Positions 17,645 to 26,318 are shown, numbered from the stretch's first letter. The stretch: 64,000 bases of DNA from an uncultured Muribaculaceae bacterium (GCA_944321705.1 CALUMG010000003.1:62001-126000), one strand, 5' to 3'. Notes: generated by a model from the sequence alone, not told the origin. Made by a program: numbers and translations.

Positions 17645-18367
17645 TCAAATGTTCATTTCGTAAGCCAAAGTTATTGTCTTTACCGCCATCGTGCTCCTTA
17701 TATCTTCAAACAACGGAGCGTAATTCATCTTGCTTTTGGAAAAAATGACAATCGACAAATAAGTAACTTGGGTCGTATAATCATATTTCATGAATTTGTC
17801 ACGCACTGACACTCCGTGATGCTCTAAAATTGAATCAAGATTGTCAAAATCCTCGATTATTCCGTCAATCAACATGTTAATAGCTCGCGATTGTCCCACG
17901 GTTCTCACCTTGCGGTCATAGCGTTCAAGCAATACAAGAATAAACAATACCAATAATGTGGCGAACACCGAAACAAGATACATCCCGGCTCCTACCGCCA
18001 ATCCTATCGTGGCAACCATCCAAATGCCGGCAGCCGTGGTGAGCCCACGCACCGATCCCTTCATTTGTATTATCGCTCCGGCTCCAAGAAAACCGATTCC
18101 CGTAATAACCTGCGCGGCAATACGGCCCGGGTCGCCATTTTTCAACCCAAGATATTCTTGAGGAATATATATGCTCACCAGCATCGCAAGCGTGGCACCC
18201 ATCGAAATCAAGGCAAATGTCCTGTCTCCTGCTATCTGCCCTTTGCTTTTCCGTTCAAGCCCGACAATAGAACCGAGCAACATGCTCAATGCCAGTTTAA
18301 AAATTGCTCCGACAGTTGTGACGTCATTGGATTGAATGGCATCCCATACATCTTTTAGAAGTAACAT
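17645..18367 (-). CDS. MgtC/SapB family membrane protein
   Basis: A 240-residue protein with an MgtC-type membrane domain over residues 15-150: MLLGSIVGLERKSKGQIAGDR with the conserved Arg, FALISMGATLAML, and GIGFLGAGAIIQ. A cytoplasmic C-terminal ACT-like region follows (about 160-240). MgtC proteins are linked to Mg2+ limitation and to inhibition of ATP synthase in pathogens; in commensals the role is unclear. It is the first gene of the operon with the antiporter and muramidase, with a TAAGTTTG promoter element 28 bases upstream. Confidence 0.92.
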   Translation of the reverse strand: MLLLKDVWDAIQSNDVTTVGAIFKLALSMLLGSIVGLERKSKGQIAGDRTFALISMGATLAMLVSIYIPQEYLGLKNGDPGRIAAQVITGIGFLGAGAIIQMKGSVRGLTTAAGIWMVATIGLAVGAGMYLVSVFATLLVLFILVLLERYDRKVRTVGQSRAINMLIDGIIEDFDNLDSILEHHGVSVRDKFMKYDYTTQVTYLSIVIFSKSKMNYAPLFEDIRSTMAVKTITLAYEMNI

Positions 18368-18395
18368 CTTCTCGCTTTTTTCATTTTTTATAATG

Positions 18396-18403
18396 CAAAC
18401 TTA
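18396..18403 (-). promoter_or_regulatory. -7 promoter element for the MgtC operon
   Basis: Minus strand TAAGTTTG matches TAnnTTTG, 28 bases upstream of the MgtC start. Confidence 0.5.
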
Positions 18404-18571
18404 ACTAAATTCATCGTAAAAACCGAAAAATTTTACAAAATCCAACATCCGTTCCAATATCGGAGAATTTAAGTCATTTATCCACATTCATCGATGAATT
18501 CCCTCATTAATGACTTGCCTTTGCTCCGAAGTTTTAATGAATTTTGATATAATCAAACTCTCATTTTATCG

Positions 18572-18579
18572 TAAATTTG
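18572..18579 (+). promoter_or_regulatory. -7 promoter element for the threonine aldolase gene
   Basis: TAAATTTG matches TAnnTTTG, 31 bases ahead of the start codon; no -33 box at the standard distance. Confidence 0.5.
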
Positions 18580-18610
18580 CGTCAAAAATTATTATTCAAC
18601 CATTTTCTTA

Positions 18611-19636
18611 ATGCTACATTTCGACAGCGACTACATGGAAGGCGCGCATCCTGCCGTGATGCAACGTCTCTTGGAAACAAACTTGGAACAATCTCCCGGC
18701 TACGGATGCGACACGCACACAAAAAACGCCGAGCGGCTCATACTCAATCACTGCGGACTTGATTCAGGGAAAGTCTATTTTCTAATTGGCGGCACGCAAA
18801 CCAATGCTACCGTAATCGACGGTGTACTGGCTCGTCATGAAGGCGTGCTGGCCGCTGAAACCGCACATATCAATGTCCATGAAGCAGGTGCCATAGAAGC
18901 ATCGGGGCACAAAGTAATTACTTTGCCTCAACATGACGGTAAAATCGATGCCAATGACGTAAAACGTTTCCTCGACAATTTCTTTAGCGACGAAACTCAC
19001 GAGCACATGGTGGCACCGGGAATGCTGTACATATCTCATCCCACCGAGACAGGAACTCTGTACTCCTTGGATGAATTAAAAAATCTTCATGAAATCTGCA
19101 CCAAAGCTCACATTCCATTATACATGGACGGGGCACGCCTCAGCTACGGACTCGCTGCAAGCGATACCGACGTTACACTGAAAGATATTGCGCAAACATG
19201 CGACCTGTTCTACATTGGTGGAACAAAAACCGGCACTTTGTTTGGCGAAGCGCTTGTCGTGCGACAACCCGAAATGCTTCCTCACTTCACATCGCTTGTA
19301 AAGCAACATGGAGCTTTGCTTGCAAAAGGCCGATTGCTCGGCGTACAATTTGAAACTCTTTTCTCCGATGGCCTTTATCTGAGAATTGCAAGGCACGCCA
19401 TTGAAATGGCAATGAAACTGAAGCGTGCATTCATTGAAATAGGCTATAAGGCGTATATCGATTCTCCCACAAACCAGCAATTTTTCATAATACCAAATGA
19501 AAAAATCAATGAATTGAAAAATATCGCCACATTTGAACTTTGGGGGCCGATACGAGAAAAAGAGACACCGGTGCGTTTCGTCACAAGCTGGGCTACAAAA
19601 GAATGCGATGTCGATTCACTGATATCACAACTGTGA
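18611..19636 (+). CDS. ltaE: Low-specificity L-threonine aldolase
   Basis: A 341-residue PLP enzyme of the threonine aldolase/beta-eliminating lyase family, expected to split L-threonine or L-allo-threonine into glycine and acetaldehyde in the cytoplasm. Motifs: HPAVMQRLLETN and PGYGCDTHT near the N-terminus, LYMDGARLSYGLA with the PLP-contacting Asp, and the Schiff-base lysine Lys206 in YIGGTKTG. Length is normal for the family. It is a single-gene unit with its own -7 element and is followed 132 bases later by a flavin reductase gene that may be separately transcribed. Confidence 0.92.
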   Translation: MLHFDSDYMEGAHPAVMQRLLETNLEQSPGYGCDTHTKNAERLILNHCGLDSGKVYFLIGGTQTNATVIDGVLARHEGVLAAETAHINVHEAGAIEASGHKVITLPQHDGKIDANDVKRFLDNFFSDETHEHMVAPGMLYISHPTETGTLYSLDELKNLHEICTKAHIPLYMDGARLSYGLAASDTDVTLKDIAQTCDLFYIGGTKTGTLFGEALVVRQPEMLPHFTSLVKQHGALLAKGRLLGVQFETLFSDGLYLRIARHAIEMAMKLKRAFIEIGYKAYIDSPTNQQFFIIPNEKINELKNIATFELWGPIREKETPVRFVTSWATKECDVDSLISQL

Positions 19637-19768
19637 CATTTAACTGCCACATGGGCCCGGATTTTTAACTTTTTTATCCAAACTTCCGTAATTTGGGTAA
19701 CAGACATTCTGTTTTTCTCCAGTATCTTTATGCCATTAAAATACACATAACAGAAAACATATATTGTC

Positions 19769-20329
19769 ATGAGAAAAAATTTTGGAGCTAAACCTTTAAG
19801 CTACCCTCAACCGGTATTTATCATCGCTGCATACGATGAAAACGGTATCCCAAATGCCATGAATGCTGCTTGGGGAGGAATTAGCGAAATGAATGAAATC
19901 AGCATGTGCCTGAGTGCCGGACACAAGACGGTCAAAAACATTTTGAAACGTGGCGCATTCACTGTGAGCATGGCCGAGGCTTCGCATGTGGCACAATGCG
20001 ACTATGTGGGAATAGTGTCGGGCAACACAGTAACCGACAAATTTGCCAAAGCCGGATTCCACGCCACAAAATCAGAATTTGTCGATGCCCCGCTAATCGA
20101 TGAATTATCCGTGGCGTTGGAATGCAAATTAATAGAATACAATCCCGAAACATGCATACTCCGTGGCGAGATTGTCAACGTTAGCGTGGATGAACGAGTG
20201 CTCGACGAAAACGGGAAAGTCGATGCGGCCAAAGTTGAGCCAATAATCTTCGACCCATTCAACAATGAATATCTGAAAATAGGTGAAAAAGTCGGTGACG
20301 CCTTTGCCGAAGGTAAAAAACTGAAATAA
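19769..20329 (+). CDS. Flavin reductase family protein
   Basis: A 186-residue protein of the flavin reductase-like (FMN-binding split barrel) family. The pattern is PQPVFIIAAYDENGIPNAMN, followed by MCLSAGHKTVKNILKRG and FTVSMAEA, the usual order for flavoredoxin-like members. It probably binds FMN and takes part in electron transfer; substrate and partner are unknown. A strong intrinsic terminator follows 29 bases after the stop. Confidence 0.88.
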   Translation: MRKNFGAKPLSYPQPVFIIAAYDENGIPNAMNAAWGGISEMNEISMCLSAGHKTVKNILKRGAFTVSMAEASHVAQCDYVGIVSGNTVTDKFAKAGFHATKSEFVDAPLIDELSVALECKLIEYNPETCILRGEIVNVSVDERVLDENGKVDAAKVEPIIFDPFNNEYLKIGEKVGDAFAEGKKLK

Positions 20330-20357
20330 ACCTGTATATCATAGACATATTAATCAC

Positions 20358-20403
20358 CAAGGAGAGAGCCGAAATAATACTTGCCGGCTCTCTCCTTGTT
20401 TTT
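20358..20403 (+). terminator. Intrinsic terminator after the flavin reductase gene
   Basis: A perfect 14-base-pair stem (CAAGGAGAGAGCCG with its complement at 20385-20398) and a 13-base loop, followed by TTTTTC on the plus strand. Confidence 0.9.
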
Positions 20404-20430
20404 CATTCTCCATGCCATCAAGAAGCATCC

Positions 20431-21009
20431 TTATACCTCAAAATCATAACGCTTGGCATAATCCCATATCGTCGACAATGCCGCTTCATTGAACTTATAA
20501 TGCCCATCGGCAGGACGCACCACGCACAAAGCCTTGTCGACAAGTGCATCCACACCGGGTTTAACCGAATACAATACCAATCGGTCTTCAAAAAGCACTG
20601 CTGCCGGATTATATGTATCGCCTCGCAAATAAAAATTATTCTGGCAACGAGCTTCGACAGTGGACGGATGGTAAAAGCGCGTCACGCTGCGTTCCCACCC
20701 TTCGACATGCCATTCCACAGGACGCACGCAACATTCGGGCAACTGCACTGTAACGACACCATCGGTAGAGACATCGGCAAACACTTCATCACACAAATCT
20801 TCCACAGGCAGCATTTCGGCATCCCCTTTGAGCAACAAATTCGCATACCACTCGCGTATGTCGGTCAACAACACTGCGTCGATATCAATTCCATCTTCAC
20901 GTTCTATGGTGCAATCGCGTCTTACAGGCAATAATCTGAACCTTGATTTCCACAATTCGAGCATTTCATCCTCGCTAAGGTTCATCATCAAGTCGTTTAT
21001 CATGGTCAT
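20431..21009 (-). CDS. Hypothetical protein, 192 aa, downstream of rSAM
   Basis: Not recognised. A soluble, acidic protein without signal peptide or membrane segment. The N-terminal 35 residues look helical; the middle is beta-rich (DGVVTVQLPECCVRPVEW) with a Cys-Cys pair; then comes a conserved-looking segment RFYHPSTVEARCQNNFYLRG. The C-terminus ends in an alpha-helical IWDYAKRYDFEV. It lies 62 bases after the radical SAM gene on the same strand and is the last gene of the possible rSAM operon, so it could be a further substrate, partner or an unrelated neighbour. An ATG two codons downstream is an alternative start. Confidence 0.65.
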   Translation of the reverse strand: MTMINDLMMNLSEDEMLELWKSRFRLLPVRRDCTIEREDGIDIDAVLLTDIREWYANLLLKGDAEMLPVEDLCDEVFADVSTDGVVTVQLPECCVRPVEWHVEGWERSVTRFYHPSTVEARCQNNFYLRGDTYNPAAVLFEDRLVLYSVKPGVDALVDKALCVVRPADGHYKFNEAALSTIWDYAKRYDFEV

Positions 21010-21071
21010 AAAATTTAAGTCATGCTAAGATAACTCCCAACGCATGGCCATGACCTCATCAAAAATGTCAA

Positions 21072-22151
21072 TCAAAGATTCCGAATCTTCTTAAAATGGC
21101 ACAACATCAACGAACCGTCATCGCGACGCAGATGCATCCCGTTGCCTTGGCAAAAATCAAATTCACCACACTTGGCGCAATCACCTGCACGCTTCCACTC
21201 CAAGTCACGATATACTCTAAATTTTTCATTCCACACTTTCCAGAATGAATCGGTATATATGTTTCCTTGATTGTAACAACTGCGTATGCTCAAGCATCCC
21301 GAAATATCTCCGTTACTCAATATGGAAGCTACAGTGATGCCGGCCAGACAATGATAATAATAGTTACGAACCTTGCCTTCATACCGGCCCATATACCCGT
21401 CACATCCGTATTCCACATCAATGTTTCCTTCGGAACGCACCTTGACAATGAATTCCATCAATGCTGTCATTTCTTCATCGTCAAGCAGCAATTCTCCATT
21501 TCCGGCCGCACGACCCGAAGGGAAAATCGTAGTACATCTCCAGTGTTTCACACCAAGCCTCACAAGCAAGCCTTTCAACTCATCAAGCCTGCTCAAGTTA
21601 CGCTTGTTCACACATGTTATGACATCCCATGTAAGCGACTCACTTTGTACAAGCAATTTTATGGCCTCAACGGCATGGTAGAAACTGTTTTTGTTTCCAC
21701 GCAACCAGTTGTGTTCCGGTTCAAGACCGTCGAGACTCACTGCGATAGTGCACAATCCTGCCTTTAGCAGCCGTTCGAGCATGTCGGCAGTCAACAAGTA
21801 ACCATTTGTGACCATTCCCCACAGGAAACCTCGACGTGTTATTTCACGACCGCACTCCACAATGTCTTTCCTCACCAAAGGTTCCCCACCGACAGTGTTT
21901 ACAAGCACTCTCTCCGGGTCAACATGGCAAGTCACCTCGTCAAGCACTCTCAAAAAATCGGCAAGAGGCATGTCGGCAATTGTCTTGCTGCTTCGGCAGT
22001 CGCTTCCGCAATGCAGGCACTCAATGTTGCACCTTAATGTGCATTCCCAAAACAACTGCCGCAGCGGATGAGACAATTTCACCTGCTCCCAACGGCGATA
22101 ATACTCTATTTTCCTCAGTCTTTCGGTTTCTTCTTGGTAACCAGATTGCAT
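21072..22151 (-). CDS. Radical SAM/SPASM enzyme (rSAM/lipoprotein-system type)
   Basis: A 359-residue radical SAM protein. The 4Fe-4S SAM motif is CTLRCNIECLHC (CxxxCxxxxxC-type spacing within WECTLRCNIECLHCGSDC, resembling the family-specific LFWECTLRCN opening). The GGEP motif (VGGEPLVRKD) follows at about residue 95. The C-terminal SPASM region has the Cys series CLAGITVASILSNGDISGC, CAKCGEFDFC and a late Cys in LMLCHF, binding auxiliary clusters. The sequence resembles TIGR04133, which is named for association with small lipoproteins. Its start overlaps the 63-residue peptide gene by 37 bases, strongly suggesting coupled expression. The modification chemistry is unknown. Confidence 0.9.
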   Translation of the reverse strand: MQSGYQEETERLRKIEYYRRWEQVKLSHPLRQLFWECTLRCNIECLHCGSDCRSSKTIADMPLADFLRVLDEVTCHVDPERVLVNTVGGEPLVRKDIVECGREITRRGFLWGMVTNGYLLTADMLERLLKAGLCTIAVSLDGLEPEHNWLRGNKNSFYHAVEAIKLLVQSESLTWDVITCVNKRNLSRLDELKGLLVRLGVKHWRCTTIFPSGRAAGNGELLLDDEEMTALMEFIVKVRSEGNIDVEYGCDGYMGRYEGKVRNYYYHCLAGITVASILSNGDISGCLSIRSCYNQGNIYTDSFWKVWNEKFRVYRDLEWKRAGDCAKCGEFDFCQGNGMHLRRDDGSLMLCHFKKIRNL

Positions 22152-22306
22152 AATTTTGTTGCTACATCTTCTTCCTTTTCATCACGCGCCTCATTCTTTT
22201 GTTTTTCAAGCCAAGGAGGAGGCCCATACACGCATCCATGAATTTCAATATCGTCATCTAACTTGAAATTCATTGGCTTGCCTTTCTTTTTGTCAAAGTC
22301 TGCCAT
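22115..22306 (-). CDS. 63-aa peptide with CVYGPPP motif, candidate rSAM substrate
   Basis: A very small, charged, soluble protein: residues 1-20 are basic then acidic, then comes the only hydrophobic and distinctive segment, IHGCVYGPPPWLEKQ (Cys25 to Leu33), and the rest is Lys/Glu/Asp-rich with a second Cys53. There is no signal peptide. The CxYGPP pattern resembles, from memory, the motif near the lipid-attachment Cys of small lipoproteins encoded next to TIGR04133 enzymes, but here without a lipoprotein signal. Its 3' end overlaps the rSAM start and it begins 11 bases after the PP2C-like gene. I infer, with moderate confidence, that it is the substrate or partner peptide of the rSAM enzyme. 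Confidence 0.7.
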   Translation of the reverse strand: MADFDKKKGKPMNFKLDDDIEIHGCVYGPPPWLEKQKNEARDEKEEDVATKLCNLVTKKKPKD

Positions 22307-22317
22307 AATTGTTCATT

Positions 22318-22842
22318 TTACACTGCAACCAGTTGCATTTTATAAATTTTATTTTTATTAGCTTTTCCCACATATAGGAAATCATCGGGCTTTACGTCCA
22401 TCAAGTCAATCTTCATTATCGGAGATTTAACCGACTCATTAGAATCGTAAACCACACTTTCCGATGACGGACGAACGACACAGACACGCATGTCGCCCGA
22501 ACAAGCCACAAAACACCCTGAAGAATGTAATAACACTAAAGCCACATCGGGCATAGTTTCCATGTTCATGCCGGGAATTACCGAATCCACGACCTCGCAA
22601 GCCGCACTTAGCGCATTATCGAAAATCTCGGAATTAAATGGCACATTGGCACTGTGGCATGTGTTCACATAGTCGAGCATTGACAAGCTCATGGCCCTGC
22701 TCGCCACTTCATCCACGTCGCGATTTCCTTTTCCTGAACATAACAAGAACATTTTGTCATCAGAAGCAACAACTTCCCTATGACTTTCCTTTTGCTTGTT
22801 ATCTCCATCCACCGACAATGGCCGTGAAATTTTACATCTCAT
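22318..22842 (-). CDS. Degenerate PP2C-like protein (pseudophosphatase)
   Basis: A 174-residue protein that follows the order of PP2C-type Ser/Thr phosphatases but has lost catalytic residues. The opening KISRPLSVDGDN matches the Bacteroides PP2C start. KMFLLCSGKGNRDVDEVASR aligns with the usual LFIVCDGMGGHxxGEVAS, with the metal-binding Asp changed to Ser and the DGxGG motif to SGKGN. VALVLLHSSGCFVACSGDMR aligns with the central TLVLL...VGDSR strand pair. The end, KPDDFLYVGKANK, replaces DxFLLCSDG, again lacking the metal Asp. It is shorter than the normal 240 or so. The ATG at 22842 begins exactly where PP2C homology starts; upstream ATGs to 22878 are possible. It is the first gene of the rSAM operon. 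Confidence 0.72.
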   Translation of the reverse strand: MRCKISRPLSVDGDNKQKESHREVVASDDKMFLLCSGKGNRDVDEVASRAMSLSMLDYVNTCHSANVPFNSEIFDNALSAACEVVDSVIPGMNMETMPDVALVLLHSSGCFVACSGDMRVCVVRPSSESVVYDSNESVKSPIMKIDLMDVKPDDFLYVGKANKNKIYKMQLVAV

Positions 22843-22980
22843 AACAAAAACATTTATATCAAAAAGCAGCAGCATCAATCAACGACTTGCACGAATTAAA
22901 ACATGAGGATTAAATAAAACAGCAATAATCTTGTTTGCCAATACTGCCTACTCTCAAATCTGCTTATACTTCACCTCTTG

Positions 22981-22988
22981 CAAATATA
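22981..22988 (-). promoter_or_regulatory. -7 promoter element for the PP2C-like/rSAM operon
   Basis: Minus strand TATATTTG matches TAnnTTTG about 138 bases before the PP2C-like start. The stretch 22843-23083 otherwise holds only this element and the hairpin at 23042. Confidence 0.45.
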
Positions 22989-23041
22989 ATTTAATTATTT
23001 CCAATCTCCTACAAAAAGCACCAAATTATTCCATTTACAAT

Positions 23042-23080
23042 GTAGCCGGACGGATTAATTTTGATTTTCCGTCCGGCTAC
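23042..23080 (-). terminator. Hairpin after the GH43-like gene
   Basis: A perfect 12-base-pair stem (GTAGCCGGACGG with its complement at 23069-23080) 3 bases after the stop of the GH43-like gene. The following bases on the minus strand are A/T-rich but without a clear T-run. Confidence 0.6.
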
Positions 23081-23083
23081 CGC

Positions 23084-24784
23084 TTATTTTCCTCCAAAGA
23101 CTGTAAACTCGTAAATGCCGTTAGCCCATCGGGCTGAATTGTTATTATGCACATTAATCAAGTCATGCACATGCAAGCGAAGGTAACGGTAAGGGGAACT
23201 ATCGGTCACATCCACTATCTGAAAACCTACTGTCCAATTGTCCTTCCCGTCGAAAAGCATCGTGTATTGCTTGCCATCAACACTGCCTTCTATCGTGAAC
23301 TTATATGCAGTTTCCGAGCCGTTGACCAAACGTGTGGCAAGATTGATTTCTCTAAGCGGCAAAGCCTCCTGCAAATCGACGGTCAGTGTATAAGGTGTTC
23401 CTGCCGGCGTGCTTGATCCGTATATAAAATATGGGGATGATGTCATTGCGGCACCGTCGGTCAAGCAATCGGGGCTTATTCCTTCTCCACCATTCACAGC
23501 CGAAGATACAGGCTTGCCCAATGATAGGTTCTTCCCGTTCTGCACAGGGATGGCACGCCCGGCCTCGTCAAACTCGATGTATCGGTAATAATCCATCGAG
23601 ACATAACCTTTATTGAACGTGGCAATAGAGATGCGTGGGAAGTTGCCTGCCTGAGTCTTATGCTTACGTTGCGCGCCCCAATGATAACTCCTCACAGTGC
23701 AAATGTCGCCTTTGGGATCAATGCCATTAAACTGGGCATCAAAAGTCGAGTTGTTTCCAACTTCCTGCACAGGCGACCACTCTCCGTCGAGCGATGAAGC
23801 AGAAATGCAAACCGTCTGGCTGGGATACCAACCCGAAGCCTTCGAACTGAAGCAATAGTATTCTCCATCACGTTTCAAGATTGCAGGGGTCTCGCGGTGA
23901 AGCCCTTTGTAAATGGTGTTGACCAACTCCACTGGCTTCGTCCAAGTCTCATCCAAACGATAAATGTTGATATCGTTATTCATGCGTGTGGCCGAAAGCA
24001 AATAAGCGGTATTGTCCTCATCTATGAAAAGTGATTGGTCGCGCGAGTCATAACCCAACGGACGCTCCTGCGTTCCCACTTCGACACCTCCTTTAGGCGT
24101 GATTTGCGCAAGGAATATCTTAGCTGCCGTATAACCGACCGAATCCTCATAATGTGAAGAAAATACCACCTTGCCGGTATTGGGATTATAACGGAACCCA
24201 TTTCCCTCAAAATTGACATCGGAATAAGTTGCCAACACGCGCGGCTGGCTCCAGCTCCCCTTCAGCCCCGTTGATGAAAAGCTCTCGGTCATGGTCCAGT
24301 GGCGCACGTTTCGACCATTCTTTAGTCTCATGACACATTCCATTCTATATATGTAATACACGTCATCTATTTTCATCCCCTGCGGCTCTTCGGTAGATGC
24401 GGATGTCAGATATTTCCCGTTCAAGTTGTCGTAAACTCGTGTCGAGCCTGTCGGGGTGAATGTCTCTGCTTGTTGCGCCTCGGAAGTGGCGACGACCATT
24501 CCACCTTTAACGGCTTCCACATAATAAGTAAAACTTTCTCCCACAGGCAGATCGTAATCATCTAGCGTCACAGTGCGCACTTCTTTAAGCAGCTCTCCGT
24601 TGCGATACACACGGTATGTGTCGGCATCCTCCCGCGCAGCCCAGTTAAGTTTCACATTGTTCACGTCCTTGCCATCCACCAGTTTGAAAGCGGTAGCAGT
24701 CACTGCCCACGGCAGATTAGATGCGGACAAATGTGGCACCAGCAACAAAGCTGTCAGCAAGCAAAATAGAAATTGCTGTTTCAT
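23084..24784 (-). CDS. GH43-like secreted glycoside hydrolase with FN3 and discoidin domains
   Basis: A 566-residue secreted protein (signal peptide residues 1-21). An FN3-like domain (about 25-105, VKLNWAAREDADTYRVYRNG) leads into a five-bladed beta-propeller (about 110-425) with features of GH43-type exo-enzymes: LGYDSRDQSLFIDEDNTAYL, HRETPAILKRDGEYYCFSS and the SGWYPSQTV step often seen in galactan exo-beta-1,3-galactosidase relatives. A discoidin/F5-8C domain closes the protein (about 440-566, LGKPVSSAVNGGEGISPDCL). Substrate cannot be assigned. It is a single gene without SusC/SusD neighbours and no TAnnTTTG element is visible upstream. Confidence 0.82.
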   Translation of the reverse strand: MKQQFLFCLLTALLLVPHLSASNLPWAVTATAFKLVDGKDVNNVKLNWAAREDADTYRVYRNGELLKEVRTVTLDDYDLPVGESFTYYVEAVKGGMVVATSEAQQAETFTPTGSTRVYDNLNGKYLTSASTEEPQGMKIDDVYYIYRMECVMRLKNGRNVRHWTMTESFSSTGLKGSWSQPRVLATYSDVNFEGNGFRYNPNTGKVVFSSHYEDSVGYTAAKIFLAQITPKGGVEVGTQERPLGYDSRDQSLFIDEDNTAYLLSATRMNNDINIYRLDETWTKPVELVNTIYKGLHRETPAILKRDGEYYCFSSKASGWYPSQTVCISASSLDGEWSPVQEVGNNSTFDAQFNGIDPKGDICTVRSYHWGAQRKHKTQAGNFPRISIATFNKGYVSMDYYRYIEFDEAGRAIPVQNGKNLSLGKPVSSAVNGGEGISPDCLTDGAAMTSSPYFIYGSSTPAGTPYTLTVDLQEALPLREINLATRLVNGSETAYKFTIEGSVDGKQYTMLFDGKDNWTVGFQIVDVTDSSPYRYLRLHVHDLINVHNNNSARWANGIYEFTVFGGK

Positions 24785-24840
24785 AAATATTCTTTTTTTA
24801 AATTAATTTAATCTTAGTTATCCAAACCGGATTCAGCATC

Positions 24841-24895
24841 AAAAAGGCTGTCCTTACAAGAAGAACAATTCCACTCCTTGACAAGGTACAGCCTT
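24841..24895 (-). terminator. Terminator of the RND pump operon
   Basis: AAGGCTGT at 24844-24851 pairs with ACAGCCTT at 24888-24895, with a further CTT/AAGG step inside; on the minus strand it is followed by TTTTTG. It lies 37 bases after the outer-membrane factor stop. Confidence 0.65.
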
Positions 24896-24932
24896 ACGCA
24901 TTATTCCTTCTACTCTAATCTATTTAAGTATT

Positions 24933-26318
24933 TTATATATCTTTCCATCCGCCACCAAGAGCCTTGTACAGGTTTACCACCGAAATCTGCTTGTCGCGGA
25001 CGGCATTGCTCAGGCTTATCTGGGCTTCGAGATAGGCACGTTGGGCATCAAGCAAGTCGAGATACCCGATAACACCGTTCATATATTGCAACTGGGCAAG
25101 ATCGAGAGCACTACGCGATGAACGTTCAAGCCTGTAGCGAGTTTCATAAATCTCCTTGGCCTTGTTAAATTCAGTAATGGCGTTATAGGCATCCCTGAAA
25201 GCATTCAATACTGCTTTTTCATAAGCATACACTGCTTGCTCATAAGCGGCTTGCTTAGCTTTATATCGTGCATGGTTCTTCCCCATCGCAAATACAGGTT
25301 GCAGCAATGACGCGCTTATCAAATGATAAGGCGAGCGCAATATGTCGCTCAAAGCGTCGCTTTCGGCACCGAGATTCGCAGTCAAGGCCACCTTTGGAAA
25401 CATGTCGGTATAGGCAATACCCATGTCGGCATTGGCTGCAATCAATTCCTGCTCGGCTTGACGCACGTCGGGACGTCGTTCAAGCAACGTTGAAGGCAAT
25501 CCCACAGGCAAATGCACAGGCAGCATTACATCCTCGGGCAACTCTGCCCTCGATATTTCATGCGGATACTCGCCAGCAAGGAAAGCAATCTCATTTTCTT
25601 TCAATATTACCGCGCGTTCAAGATCCGGCACCATTGTTTCGGTTCTCGACAATTCCACTTGCGCCTGCCTGTATGTCATTTCCGAAGTCACGCCGCCTTC
25701 ATACCTGATTTTGGCCAAGTGCAACCCTTCACGACGGGCTTCCACTGTCTGTCTTACAATCTTCAACTCGTTGTCCAGTGCCACAAGCTCAAAATAAGAC
25801 TCGGCCATCTGCGCCACAAGGCTCATTTTCAAAGCACGTTGATTTTCTATTGATGCCACGAATTCGGCAATGCTCTTATCTTTGGCCCAACGCAAATTTC
25901 CCCAAAGGTCCAATTCCCACGATATAACTGCCTTAATGTCAAATTGATTATCGTCATCGGAATTGTTGCCACCGTAGTTGTCGGTTTCCTTTTCTCCATA
26001 AAGGCGCAAACCTAACGAAGGAAACATGTTGGCATAGTCTATTCGCTTCATGGCCGCAAGCTCCTTGACACGCGAAGCGGCAATGAGCATGTCCTTGTTG
26101 TTCTCAAGTGTCTTTTGTATCAACCCTTGCAACAAGGTATCGGCATATATTTGATTCCAAGGCAAGTCGGCAATCGACATCGTGTCGACTGTAGTGCTGT
26201 CGAGACGTGCCGGCAATTCCAAGTCGGGTCGGGTATATTCTTTCCCCAACTTGCAACCGACAAAAGTCATAGCCAACAATACGGCTACTGCCAAAAACAT
26301 ATTGTTACTTTTCATCAT
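24933..26318 (-). CDS. RND efflux outer-membrane factor (OprM/NodT family)
   Basis: A 461-residue TolC-like lipoprotein forming the outer-membrane channel of the adjacent RND pump. The signal peptide ends in the lipobox TFVGC. The two OEP repeats are visible: LAALDNELKIVRQTVEARREG-type helices (about 170-230) and the second repeat ending in LDLAQLQYMNGVIGYLDLLDAQ near 425-445. GLPSTLLERRPDVRQAEQEL is diagnostic for the NodT branch. ATG codons at 26318 and 26315 are preferred; the frame extends to a TTG at 26336. The start overlaps the permease stop, so translation is probably coupled. Confidence 0.93.
   Translation of the reverse strand: MMKSNNMFLAVAVLLAMTFVGCKLGKEYTRPDLELPARLDSTTVDTMSIADLPWNQIYADTLLQGLIQKTLENNKDMLIAASRVKELAAMKRIDYANMFPSLGLRLYGEKETDNYGGNNSDDDNQFDIKAVISWELDLWGNLRWAKDKSIAEFVASIENQRALKMSLVAQMAESYFELVALDNELKIVRQTVEARREGLHLAKIRYEGGVTSEMTYRQAQVELSRTETMVPDLERAVILKENEIAFLAGEYPHEISRAELPEDVMLPVHLPVGLPSTLLERRPDVRQAEQELIAANADMGIAYTDMFPKVALTANLGAESDALSDILRSPYHLISASLLQPVFAMGKNHARYKAKQAAYEQAVYAYEKAVLNAFRDAYNAITEFNKAKEIYETRYRLERSSRSALDLAQLQYMNGVIGYLDLLDAQRAYLEAQISLSNAVRDKQISVVNLYKALGGGWKDI

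Noticed and set aside
20431..21009. Phage structural protein
   Set aside because: A passing resemblance only; no other phage gene is near and it follows the rSAM operon.
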